Shown: one piece after another, positions 56,414-64,000 of the stretch
Position numbering within the stretch: position 1 is the stretch's first letter
Layout: the number at the start of each line of letters is the position of its first letter
NCBI RefSeq assembly: GCF_028128765.1
Contig: NZ_LBJG01000005.1
Location: 62,001 to 126,000 of the forward strand
Source: Bradyrhizobium sp. CCBAU 51627
Lineage (GTDB): Bacteria > Pseudomonadota > Alphaproteobacteria > Rhizobiales > Xanthobacteraceae
Length of the DNA stretch: 64,000 bases
Direction of reading: 5' to 3'
Program-made: the position numbers and the translations under genes
The notes under the pieces: generated by a model
Seen by the model: the letters and a program-made list of their open reading frames with translations, nothing else
Databases searched by the model: none
What the model was told of the DNA's origin: nothing

Positions 56414-57523
56414 ATGACGATCGTCGGCCGCTCGGGGTTTGGCCTCCATCTTGTTGCTGCCGCGCTGACGTTGCTCATCGTCCCCGCCGGCGCCGAGGAG
56501 CGCGTCGTCAACTTCTACAACTGGTCGAACTACATGGCGCCCGATGTCCTCGAGGCCTTCACCAAGGAAACCGGCATCAAGGTGGTCTACGACACGTTCG
56601 ACGCCAACGAGACGCTGGAGACGCGGCTGATGGCCGGCAAGTCCGGCTACGACGTCGTGGTGCCGACTGCCTATTTCCTGCAGCGCCAGATCAAGGCGAA
56701 CATCTTCCAGAAGCTCGACAAGTCGAAACTGCCGAACTTGGCAAATGCCTGGCCGATGGTGACCAAGAATCTGGCCACCTACGATCCCGGCAACGTCTAT
56801 GCCGCGAACTACATGTGGGGCACGACGGGGATCGGCTACAGCGTCGCCAAGGTGAAGCAGATCCTCGGCCCAGACGCCAAGATCGACAGCTGGGATATCG
56901 TCTTCAAGCCGGAGAACCTCGCCAAATTCAGGGATTGCGGCGTGCACATGCTCGACTCCGCCGACGACATCTTCCCGGCGGCGCTGAACTATCTCGGGCT
57001 CGATCCGAACTCGACCAAGCAGGCCGACCTCGAGAAGGCCGCCGACGTTGTCGCGAAGGTGCGCCCCTTCGTGCGCAAGTTCCACTCGTCCGAATATTTA
57101 AGCGCGCTCGCGACCGGCGAGATCTGCCTCGTGGTCGGCTGGTCCGGCGACATCATGCAGGCCCGCGCACGTTCCGCGGAAGCCAAGTCTGGCATCGAGA
57201 TCGGCTACGCCATTCCGAAGGAGGGCGCGCAGATGTTCTTCGACAATCTCGCGATCCCCGCCGATGCCAGGAACGTCAGCGAAGCCTACGAGCTGATCAA
57301 CTATCTCTACCGGCCGGATGTTGCCGCCAAGAACTCGGACTTCCTGTCCTACGCCAACGGCAACCTCGCCAGTCAGAAGCTGGTCGATCCGAAGATTCTG
57401 AACGACAAGAACATCTATCCTGATGAGGCGACGCTCTCAAAGCTGTTCGTCATCACGGCCCGTGATCCCGCTACCCAGCGCATCATCAACCGGCTCTGGA
57501 CCAAGGTGAAGACGGGGCGCTGA
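56414..57523 (+). CDS. Polyamine ABC transporter substrate-binding protein (PotF-like)
   Basis: A 369-residue exported protein, the signal peptide being residues about 1-26 (LLIVPAGAEE). The mature N-terminus NFYNWSNYMAPDVLEAFTKE is diagnostic for PotD/PotF, with TGIKVVYDTFDANETLETRL and the binding residues of YMWGTTGIGYS. Most likely ligands are putrescine or spermidine. No potGHI permease or ATPase genes are next to it, so it must use a distant transporter. It starts six bases after the aminotransferase. Confidence 0.9.
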   Translation: MTIVGRSGFGLHLVAAALTLLIVPAGAEERVVNFYNWSNYMAPDVLEAFTKETGIKVVYDTFDANETLETRLMAGKSGYDVVVPTAYFLQRQIKANIFQKLDKSKLPNLANAWPMVTKNLATYDPGNVYAANYMWGTTGIGYSVAKVKQILGPDAKIDSWDIVFKPENLAKFRDCGVHMLDSADDIFPAALNYLGLDPNSTKQADLEKAADVVAKVRPFVRKFHSSEYLSALATGEICLVVGWSGDIMQARARSAEAKSGIEIGYAIPKEGAQMFFDNLAIPADARNVSEAYELINYLYRPDVAAKNSDFLSYANGNLASQKLVDPKILNDKNIYPDEATLSKLFVITARDPATQRIINRLWTKVKTGR

Positions 57524-57925
57524 GGCGCCGCGGTCGATCCGGCAGCGCGAATTTCGTAAAACAACCCCATGCACAGTAGAACCGCAGCCGGTCAGGCCCC
57601 GATCATTTGACGCGTCGGGCAAAACACCGGCAGAATGGCATCGTCGCCACCAGGTCCAGACACCGCGCTTAATCCGAAGCGTCGCGAGAGCAGGGCGCCG
57701 CCTACCACTCATACCGCACCGTGCCCGTAAGTCCGATTCGTATCGCAGCCTGGGAGCACGTCGTGCAGGCCGAAGTGGATGCGGGATTGCCGGAGCAGTG
57801 AGGGAGCGTTGCGCGTCGCGCGCTCGTCATGCGGGGGCTTGTCCCGGGCATCCACGTCCTCAATCTCATGCGTGGAGGCGCGTGGATGGCCGGGCAAGCC
57901 GCCATGATGGAGAAAGCTGTGCTCC
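57524..57925. other. Intergenic stretch with palindromic repeat
   Basis: This 402-bp stretch between convergent potF-like and lpxXL-like genes holds no convincing gene; the frames in it are shadows. Its centre contains the repeat described at 57833-57900. Confidence 0.6.
57833..57900. repeat. Imperfect inverted repeat (rhizobial intergenic type)
   Basis: Arms 57836-57856 and 57881-57900 pair with few mismatches (GGCTTGTCCCGGGCATCCACG against its near complement). The CTTGTCCCGGGCATCCACG motif is common in Bradyrhizobium intergenic repeats. The element sits at a convergent gene end and could act as terminator or transcript stabiliser. Confidence 0.7.
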
Positions 57926-58870
57926 CTACCGCCATCTCCGGTGCAGCCACAGCCACTGCTCGGGATATTCGCGCACCCAGGCCTCCACCACATTGGTGAC
58001 GGCCTGCGTCGTGCCCTGGATGTCGATCTTGCCGTCGGCATCACGGACCGGCGGGATTTCTTCGGTCAGCTCGGCGCGGAAGCGAAAGCCGGGCAGGCGG
58101 ATGATGCGGACGCCGTGGATCGGGCATTCGATCTGGCGCAAGAGGCGCGCCAGCATCGGATTGGCGCGGGTCTTGCGGCCGAAGAAGGTGACCTCGACGC
58201 CGCCGGTCAGATACTGGTCGATCAGCATGGCGACGTGCTTGCCGTCCTTCAGCGCCTGCGCGAGCCGCAAGGGCGCATCGCGTCCCGCGGGGATCAGCGT
58301 GCCCATGTTGACTTGGCGCATCTCCTGGACGATGCGGTCGGCAGAAGCGATGTTTGGGCGGCGATAGAGGATCGCGGCGTCGAGCCCGTGCGCGACGGCG
58401 GCGAGCGCGGGCAACTCCCAATTAGCGAGATGAGCGGCAAAGATCAGCGCCGGCTTGCCGTCGTCCCGGATCCGGTCGAACAGTTCGATGCTGCTTTTGG
58501 GCAGTTCGATCCGGCTGCGTTCCGGATGCGCGCGGTCGTAATCCCAGACATGGTCCATGTGGGCGAACTCGGCGCCGACGCGACCGAGATTGTCCCACAC
58601 GCCCATCAGGATCTCTTCGATCTCCTCCGGCGATTTCTCGGGAAATGCGGCGGTGAGATTGGCACGGCCAATGCGGTGCTCACGCAGGCGCGGGCCGATC
58701 GTCTTGGTGACGCGCGCGAAAAAGTCCGAAGTCTTGACCGGATCGAAATAGCGCGTGCTGCGCAGCATGCCGACGGTGGCAGCGCCAATCAGGCCTCCGC
58801 TGATCGACTTTGCAGCCTCCTTGGCTGCATTCCGCGCACGAATCTTCGTGCTGATGGGAATCAGCGCCAT
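57926..58870 (-). CDS. lpxXL: Lipid A very-long-chain acyltransferase (LpxXL-like)
   Basis: A 314-residue membrane-bound acyltransferase of the LpxL/HtrB family. The HX4(D/E) motif is HLANWELPA, with nearby RPNIASADRIVQEMRQVNMG and GRKTRANPMLARLL. In rhizobia this gene, next to acpXL, transfers a C28 hydroxy acyl chain from AcpXL to lipid A, and in Bradyrhizobium this can carry a hopanoid. Symbol is given by context; the enzyme could also be a generic lauroyl transferase. It starts 11 bases after the ketosynthase gene, so it is the last gene of the cluster. Confidence 0.82.
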   Translation of the reverse strand: MALIPISTKIRARNAAKEAAKSISGGLIGAATVGMLRSTRYFDPVKTSDFFARVTKTIGPRLREHRIGRANLTAAFPEKSPEEIEEILMGVWDNLGRVGAEFAHMDHVWDYDRAHPERSRIELPKSSIELFDRIRDDGKPALIFAAHLANWELPALAAVAHGLDAAILYRRPNIASADRIVQEMRQVNMGTLIPAGRDAPLRLAQALKDGKHVAMLIDQYLTGGVEVTFFGRKTRANPMLARLLRQIECPIHGVRIIRLPGFRFRAELTEEIPPVRDADGKIDIQGTTQAVTNVVEAWVREYPEQWLWLHRRWR

Positions 58871-58881
58871 GCTGCGTGCGG

Positions 58882-60159
58882 TCAGGCCGGTTCGCGCGTC
58901 AGGATCAGCGAGGCATTCTGGCCGCCAAAGCCGAACGAGTTCGACATCACGGCGGTGACACGAGCGTCGCGCGCCTTGTTGCCGACCACGTTGAACAGGA
59001 TCGTGGGATCCGGCGTCTCGTAGTTGATAGTCGGCGGGATACGCTGATGCTCGAGCGTCAGCAGCGAGAAGATGGCTTCGACCGCGCCGGCGGCCGAGAT
59101 GGTGTGTCCGACCATCGACTTGTTGGACGTCACCGGAATCTTCTGCGCGAGATCGCCGAACACGGCCGATGTCGTGTTGAACTCCATCTTGTCGTTCTCG
59201 GGCGTCGCGGTGCCGTGCGCGTTGATGTGGTCGATCTGGTCCGGCGTCATGCCGGCATCGGCCAGCGTCTTGTTCATGCAGCCGATGATCGGCTTGCCGT
59301 CGGGCGAGGAGCGGGTGCGATGGAAGGAATCGGTGAGCTCGCCACAGCCTGCGATCACGCCCAGGATCTTGGCGCCGCGCGCGGTCGCCGCCTCATAGCT
59401 TTCCAGCACCAGCGCGCCGGCGCCTTCGGCCATGACGAAGCCGTCGCGGTTCTTGGAGAAGGGACGGGAGGCTGCCTGCGGCGGATCGTTCTGGGTCGAC
59501 AGAGCCGAGAGTAGCGAGAAGCGCACCAAGGCTTCCGGGTTCACGGTGCCGTCGGTCGCAACGCACAGCGCCGCATCGGTTTCGCCCCGGCGGATCGCTT
59601 CGACGCCGAGCTGGATCGAGGTCGCGCCGGACGCACACGCCGTCGACAGCGAGATCGGCGAGCCCTTGGTGCCGAAGGTCTCGGCAAGATGGGCTGCGAC
59701 CGAGCCGAACATGAAGCGGTGGTGATAGGCGCTGTACTTGCCGCCGCCGGAGATGCGCAGGAGATCGTCGTAAGTGAAGTCGGGCTTGCCGACGGCTCGG
59801 CCGAGCTCACGGCGCTGCGGCCATTCGACTTCGACCGGCGCCACTGCGAGGAAGAGCGGGCCCGGGAAATCGGCCTTGGCGCCGATGCCGGCCTGCTCCA
59901 GCGCTTCCTGTGTGACCAGCTCGGCCATGCGTTCGGACAGGCCGGTGGAGGAGAACGGATCGACGCTGACGAAATCGACCGTGCCGGCCATCGTGGTCTT
60001 CAGGCCGTCGACCGGAAAACGCGTGATGGTGCGGATGCCGGATTCGCCCGCAACGAGCTTCGCCCAATTGTCGGCCTTGCCGGCACCGAGCGAGGTCATG
60101 ATGCCCATGCCGGTGACGACGACGACGGGGCGCCCGAATTTGTCGCGTGGTGCAGTCAT
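58882..60159 (-). CDS. fabF1XL: Beta-ketoacyl-ACP synthase (FabF-like) with intact triad
   Basis: A 425-residue ketosynthase that elongates acyl chains with malonyl-ACP. The catalytic triad is complete: Cys175 in STACASGATS, His315 in NAHGTATPEN, and His352 in SMVGHTISAAG. Its place between the AcpXL, FabZ and second ketosynthase genes and LpxXL makes it the active elongating enzyme for the very-long-chain acyl chain. The N-terminal part VTGMGIMTSLGAGKADNWAK is usual for the family. Confidence 0.9.
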   Translation of the reverse strand: MTAPRDKFGRPVVVVTGMGIMTSLGAGKADNWAKLVAGESGIRTITRFPVDGLKTTMAGTVDFVSVDPFSSTGLSERMAELVTQEALEQAGIGAKADFPGPLFLAVAPVEVEWPQRRELGRAVGKPDFTYDDLLRISGGGKYSAYHHRFMFGSVAAHLAETFGTKGSPISLSTACASGATSIQLGVEAIRRGETDAALCVATDGTVNPEALVRFSLLSALSTQNDPPQAASRPFSKNRDGFVMAEGAGALVLESYEAATARGAKILGVIAGCGELTDSFHRTRSSPDGKPIIGCMNKTLADAGMTPDQIDHINAHGTATPENDKMEFNTTSAVFGDLAQKIPVTSNKSMVGHTISAAGAVEAIFSLLTLEHQRIPPTINYETPDPTILFNVVGNKARDARVTAVMSNSFGFGGQNASLILTREPA

Positions 60160-60177
60160 GTCGATCCCCCGCTTGAG

Positions 60178-61383
60178 CTAGCTTACGGCCTCAACCAGCG
60201 CCATGCCTTCGCCGCGCCAGTGTCCGGCCCCCACCACCACGATCTGGGTGGGCGCGCCCTGCATTTCAATCTCGGTCCCCGTGGAATCGTTCGGCGGGAA
60301 CAGTGCGCCGCGCGAGATTGCCAATGCGGCGAGCGCAATCCCGAGCGGGAATTGCGTTTCCATGGTGTGCCCGAACATCGTACCGGTTGCGCGTACCGGG
60401 AAGTCGGCGTGGCCTTTCAGGAAGCCGCGCTCTTCGCTCGTTGCGGGCTCGGCACCGGTGGCGCCCGTGATGATCGCGCCCTTGCCTTCGCCCCTCGGCA
60501 GCTTGGCCCAGAGCTTCTCGAGTGTCGCAGCCATCTCACCGGGCTGCTTGCGGCGGGCGAGGTCGGCGACCACGCTCGACAGCTTTGCAAAGGGCTTGGC
60601 GCCGCGCGCCTGTGCGTGCGCCTTCGATTCCAGCACCAGGAACGCGCCGGCCGAGCCGAGCGCGAAGCCGGAATGGTCCTTGCGCGCCCAGACGGGCGCG
60701 AACTTGTCCTTGAGGTTGAAGTCACCGAATTCGTAGAGAACCATGAGGTCCTTGCGCTCGCCATTGTGCGAGCCGCCGACCAGCGCAATGTCGCTCTCGC
60801 CCGAAGCGATGCGCGCAAGCGCGATGCGGGCCGCGTCCGCACCCGCGACCTCTTCGCCCATGAAGGTGCGCGAGGTGCCGCCGAGGCCGTGCACGATGGC
60901 GATGTTGCCGGCGAGCAGATTGGAGAGCTGGGCGAGGAACAGGGTGGGCCGCAGATCGCTCATCAGCCGCTCGTTGAGGAAGCCGGGCGCGTTGGCCCCC
61001 TTGGCTTCGGCGGTGAGCACGCCGGTGTCGACGTTGAGGTCGCGCTCGCCGCCACCGGCGGCTACGACCATGTCGATCTTCGACAGGATGTCCTTGTTGC
61101 CCTTGATGCCGGCCGAGTCGAGCGCGAGACCCGCGGCGTAGGTGCCGATGCGCTGCCAGGCTTCCATCTGGCGCTGGTCGCCCTTCTTCGGGATCTGGCT
61201 GTCGAAAGTAACCGGCAGCAGCGGGTGCACGATGAAGGGCGCAAAGCCCTTCTCGTCGACATTGACGCGCTTCTCGGAAAGCGCGGCCCAGTTGGCGTCG
61301 AGACCTTCGCCGAGCGAGGTGGCAAGACCAATGCCGGTGATCCAGACTTCCGTCTGGCCGGGCTTTGAAGCAGTGTCAGTCAT
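60178..61383 (-). CDS. fabF2XL: Ketosynthase homologue lacking catalytic Cys and His (chain-length-factor-like)
   Basis: A 401-residue KAS fold protein. At the position of the active Cys it reads GTSRT with Ser171, and the first catalytic His is missing (TGATGAEPAT stands where NAHGTAT would be); the second His is present (FGHTMETQF). Family members with these changes form heterodimers with an active ketosynthase and shape chain length, as in chain-length factors. It lies between fabZ (overlapping by four bases) and the active ketosynthase (18 bases away). Role is inferred from sequence and order. Confidence 0.88.
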   Translation of the reverse strand: MTDTASKPGQTEVWITGIGLATSLGEGLDANWAALSEKRVNVDEKGFAPFIVHPLLPVTFDSQIPKKGDQRQMEAWQRIGTYAAGLALDSAGIKGNKDILSKIDMVVAAGGGERDLNVDTGVLTAEAKGANAPGFLNERLMSDLRPTLFLAQLSNLLAGNIAIVHGLGGTSRTFMGEEVAGADAARIALARIASGESDIALVGGSHNGERKDLMVLYEFGDFNLKDKFAPVWARKDHSGFALGSAGAFLVLESKAHAQARGAKPFAKLSSVVADLARRKQPGEMAATLEKLWAKLPRGEGKGAIITGATGAEPATSEERGFLKGHADFPVRATGTMFGHTMETQFPLGIALAALAISRGALFPPNDSTGTEIEMQGAPTQIVVVGAGHWRGEGMALVEAVS

Positions 61384-61850
61384 GACGAGACGGCCTGTTG
61401 CGGAAAGCCGATGCGCTTGGCGAACGAATCCATGTAGCCGCGCATATCCGCATTGGGGAAGGGAATCTGCGTGAAGGTGAGCGTCGAGTTCGCGCGCAGC
61501 TTGCCGTCGACCCGGATCTTGGCCTCGGTGATGGCATAGCCCGAGCCCTCATGGGCCAGCGTCGCCTCGATGCTCATGAGATCGCCGGGGTACACCGAGC
61601 CGCGGACCTTGGCCTCCTTGACGGCCGCCAGGATCGGCATGCGCTCGAACTTGAGCACGCCGAGCTGCAGCCAGCCCGAGGCCTGCGCCATCGATTCGAT
61701 CAGCAGCACGCCGGGCATCAAGGGATAGCCCGGGAAGTGCCCCTCGAAGATCGTGCTCTCCTTGGGGACCTGGGCCTCGACAACGATCTTCTTCTCGTCG
61801 ACGTTGAGGTCGACGATGCGATCGATCATGTGGAAGTATTCGAGTTGCAT
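61380..61850 (-). CDS. fabZXL: 3-hydroxyacyl-ACP dehydratase FabZ-like (XL cluster)
   Basis: A 156-residue hot-dog dehydratase from ATG 61850; the upstream open frame to 61886 is not conserved. The catalytic His38 lies in EGHFPGYPLMPGVLLIESMA; the acidic partner is in MAAVKEAKVRGSVYPGD-like sequence. It removes water during elongation of AcpXL-bound chains. Its stop overlaps the start of the next ketosynthase (ATGA). Confidence 0.88.
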   Translation of the reverse strand: MQLEYFHMIDRIVDLNVDEKKIVVEAQVPKESTIFEGHFPGYPLMPGVLLIESMAQASGWLQLGVLKFERMPILAAVKEAKVRGSVYPGDLMSIEATLAHEGSGYAITEAKIRVDGKLRANSTLTFTQIPFPNADMRGYMDSFAKRIGFPQQAVSS

Positions 61851-61860
61851 GACCGCCCGA

Positions 61861-62151
61861 TTAGGCGCTCGCGCCCTTGGCGGCAACCAGTTCGTCGATG
61901 CGCGCGCACAGGTTCTTCAGGACGAAATATTGTTCGGTGGTTGCCTTGCCGTCGTTGACTTCCTGGGTCCACTTTTCCAGCGGCAGCTTGATACCGAACT
62001 GCTTGTCGATCGCGAAGGCGATGTCCAGAAAATCGAGGCTGTCGATGCCGAGGTCGTCGATGGCATGGCTATCCGGCGTGATCGTGTCGCGCGGAATGTC
62101 GCAGGTTTCAGCGATGATCGTAGCGACCTGATCGAATGTGGAGGACATCAC
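61861..62151 (-). CDS. acpXL: Acyl carrier protein AcpXL
   Basis: A 96-residue acyl carrier protein with the phosphopantetheine Ser38 in [16 protein letters not shown]. It is larger than housekeeping AcpP (about 78) and has the Lys/Glu-rich helices of the AcpXL type that carries very-long-chain acids for lipid A. It is the first gene of the minus-strand cluster acpXL-fabZ-fabF2XL-fabF1XL-lpxXL. ATG 62148 is an alternative start. Confidence 0.93.
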   Translation of the reverse strand: MMSSTFDQVATIIAETCDIPRDTITPDSHAIDDLGIDSLDFLDIAFAIDKQFGIKLPLEKWTQEVNDGKATTEQYFVLKNLCARIDELVAAKGASA

Positions 62152-62384
62152 TAAGCCTTTGATATATTGCAGGTATTTGTCAGGTATCCAGGAGTGGCAC
62201 GGTGGGTGGGCGTCGCGCCCCGGATGACGCCCTCAAACCCCCTCTGGACGGGTCGGAAGCCCGTATATCGGAGCGCCGCCCTGAGTTCAATGGAGCCGGA
62301 CACACCCAGGGACGGGGTTGGGGATGCCGCCCAGGGCTCCAGGCAGCGGCAGTCCCGCAGGGACGCCTCGGCGGGACACTCGGT

Positions 62385-62729
62385 CTAGAGGTGCGGGGTC
62401 GTGATCTTGACGCAGTCCCGCCGGCCCATCAGCACGCAATCCTGGGTTCGGCGCAAATCGGCGATGCTGACCGCGAGCCAGATCCCGATCGCGGTCAGCG
62501 CGATGGTGAAGGCGAGCGCGGCGATATTGGCGAGCATGCGATGGCGGAAATCGTCCGGCTCATCGCGGGGCTGTTCATAGCGCGACAAATCGAGCGGTTC
62601 GGGCGCTGTTGCGTGCAGCTTCTGCACGATACCGCCACCCCGGTGGATCCCAGGGGAGGGCGTCGTTCGCGGCCTGAACTGGAGCACCCGGTGCTCGTCG
62701 TCCGAGGTTATGGGCCGCTGGGATTTCAT
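62385..62729 (-). CDS. Small single-pass membrane protein, hypothetical
   Basis: A 114-residue protein with a hydrophilic N-terminal half (DDEHRVLQFRPRTTPSPGI), then a helix (MLANIAALAFTIALTAIGIW), then a short tail with two Cys (TQDCVLMGRRDCVKI). No known domain recognised. It is upstream of acpXL by 233 bases and not clearly in the same operon. Confidence 0.65.
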   Translation of the reverse strand: MKSQRPITSDDEHRVLQFRPRTTPSPGIHRGGGIVQKLHATAPEPLDLSRYEQPRDEPDDFRHRMLANIAALAFTIALTAIGIWLAVSIADLRRTQDCVLMGRRDCVKITTPHL

Positions 62730-63005
62730 GGTACGGGGATTACTCCGAAGCAGCGATTTTTAGATAGCATAAGCGCCACACCGGTTGCAGAAAATCTTCT
62801 CCTTGTGCGTCCGCATAATCGCTCCTGGATTCGGCGACAGCTTTCCGGGAACGGGTTGTCATCCCGACGCCAGGGGCGCGCAGATTGCGCTGCAACACCG
62901 GCCCGACAAGGCACTCCCAACCCGGCCCGATGTTGCCGCCACAAGGCCCATGGCATAATCGGGAACCCGGACCCAAACCGCCACCAGAGGAAAGGCCAGT
63001 CGATC

Positions 63006-63632
63006 ATGACCACCAACGCGCGCGAGCCGAGAGTGCATCCGATCCCGATCCTGTCGCTCCGGCCGACGCAGATGACGGTCGGCATGCGCGAGGTCAAGGA
63101 GAAGCGCAAGCGCTGGCGCGAGCATGGCAAGAAGAAGCAGTCCGACCTGCTCGGCACCCACATGATCCCCGTCGTCGCCGGTCCCGACGATCGCTATTAC
63201 GTCATCGACCATCACCATCTCGGCCGTGCGCTGCACGACGAGGGCATCAAGGAGGTGCTCGTCACCGTGGTCGGCGATCTGCGCATGGTCGAGAAAGAGG
63301 CGTTCTGGGGTGTGATGGACAACAAGCGCTGGGTCTATCCTTACGATAGCAAGGGCGAGCGCCGTCCGTTCCGCGATCTGCCGAAATCCGTCGCCGACCT
63401 CAGGGACGATCCGTTCCGCAGTCTCGCCGGCGAGCTTCGCCGCATGGGCGGCTTCGCCAAGGACACCACGCCGTTCTCCGAATTTCTGTGGGCTGATTTT
63501 CTGCGCCGCAAGCTCACGCGCAAGGCAGTAGACGTCAATTTCGACAAGGCTCTGGAGAAGGCGCTGGCCGCGGCCAAGAGCAAGGATGCGATCTATCTGC
63601 CCGGCTGGTGCGGCCCGGCGTCGGACGATTGA
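63006..63632 (+). CDS. ParB-like/Srx nuclease-fold protein
   Basis: A 208-residue protein with a ParB-N-type fold: LSLRPTQMTVGMREVKEKRK, then the GTHMIPVVAGPDDRYYVIDH-HHLGRALHDEGI block with the ParB-like catalytic histidines. A C-terminal segment (YLPGWC) follows. No parA or parS is beside it. It could bind nucleotides or DNA; the exact role is unknown. ATG 63006 with GAGGAAAGG upstream. Confidence 0.75.
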   Translation: MTTNAREPRVHPIPILSLRPTQMTVGMREVKEKRKRWREHGKKKQSDLLGTHMIPVVAGPDDRYYVIDHHHLGRALHDEGIKEVLVTVVGDLRMVEKEAFWGVMDNKRWVYPYDSKGERRPFRDLPKSVADLRDDPFRSLAGELRRMGGFAKDTTPFSEFLWADFLRRKLTRKAVDVNFDKALEKALAAAKSKDAIYLPGWCGPASDD

Positions 63633-63836
63633 AGCACGCCCGCGCGTGCCCAGTCGCACTGGAAGACCTTGGCGCGGGGGTAAATGCGCCGGGCGTAGCG
63701 ACGACCAGTGCGCGTTGGTTTCGACGCGCGCTCATCACAGGCGCTTGAGCGAAGTCATTTTGTGCGCCGATGAAACCGTCCTGAAACAGAGCCACCCCAC
63801 TTAATCGTGGTAGTCGAGCTCATACAGGAGGCTCAC

Positions 63837-63980
63837 ATGCGCCGTCTGGTTTTCGTGGTTGCCTTGCTCGCGGTCGCTTCAGTAGGAATCTCGGCCTCGT
63901 TTGCCGCAGTCCAAAAGGCGAGGACTCTGACATTTGCCGAGCGCTTTGCTCCAGCGCTTCCGCTGATGGTCAAGCACTAG
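63837..63980 (+). CDS. 47-residue secreted peptide
   Basis: A short gene with a perfect SD (GGAGG at 63827-63831). The product starts MRRLVFVVALLAVASVGISA, a clear signal peptide, followed by a mature portion of about 25 residues (VQKARTLTFAERFAPALPLM, VKH). The clean SD and signal support translation. Function unknown. Confidence 0.6.
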   Translation: MRRLVFVVALLAVASVGISASFAAVQKARTLTFAERFAPALPLMVKH

Positions 63981-64000
63981 CGATATCGCGCTTCACAACC

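Overview
The window reads as chromosomal DNA of a Bradyrhizobium-type alphaproteobacterium (Nitrobacteraceae). This is inferred from high GC, a very-long-chain fatty acid/lipid A cluster (acpXL-fabZ-two ketosynthases-lpxXL), class II DAHP synthase, a MotAB pair with no flagellar genes nearby, tandem kup genes, rhizobial palindromic repeats at gene ends, frequent GTG/TTG starts, and many small proteins of the kind found in that group. No tRNA, rRNA, CRISPR, phage or intact insertion sequence was seen. Start codons were chosen from Shine-Dalgarno (SD) spacing and family length, so many differ from the longest open frame.

Layout. 0-10 kb: 3' part of a TRAP solute-binding protein, small unknown genes, a 70-bp relic of a second solute-binding gene, a MarR regulator with a Cys-rich tail, a TctDE-like two-component system, a periplasmic M20 peptidase and the TRAP membrane subunits dctM/dctQ. 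10-17 kb: moaA, a lipoprotein, gph, the rpiA-DUF2059-gor run and a porin. 17-27 kb: a Cys-cluster protein, an uncharacterised bicupin, a small gene under a textbook alphaproteobacterial LexA box, nhaA, a terB-TM-terC-yqhA stress/ion cluster, AraC, LysR and ModE-like regulators. 27-32 kb: two paralogous membrane proteins of the COG4705 type with a small secreted helical protein, divergent from an OmpR-type two-component system across a promoter with two PmrA/QseB-like boxes. 32-43 kb: a frameshifted hydrolase, aroG (class II), dgkA, nadE, DUF2865, cysS-TM peptide-GNAT-cimA (translationally coupled), VOC and LOG proteins. 43-50 kb: ATM1-type ABC exporter, psd-pssA, RraA-like protein, SDR, motAB. 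50-57.5 kb: two kup K+ transporters in tandem, rhodanese, aminotransferase, orphan potF. 57.5-64 kb: the lipid A very-long-chain acyl cluster on the minus strand, a small TM protein, a ParB-like protein and a 47-residue secreted peptide.

Strongest leads: (1) the COG4705/two-component unit, whose two membrane proteins each carry four copies of an aromatic-Trp ... Asp motif with exactly 15 residues between Trp and Asp, linked to direct-repeat operators; (2) the LexA-box gene at 19335-19643, a 102-residue helical protein of unknown function; (3) the ketosynthase pair in which one member lacks the catalytic Cys and one His, suggesting a chain-length-factor-like heterodimer; (4) four structurally different palindromic repeats, three of them at convergent gene junctions.
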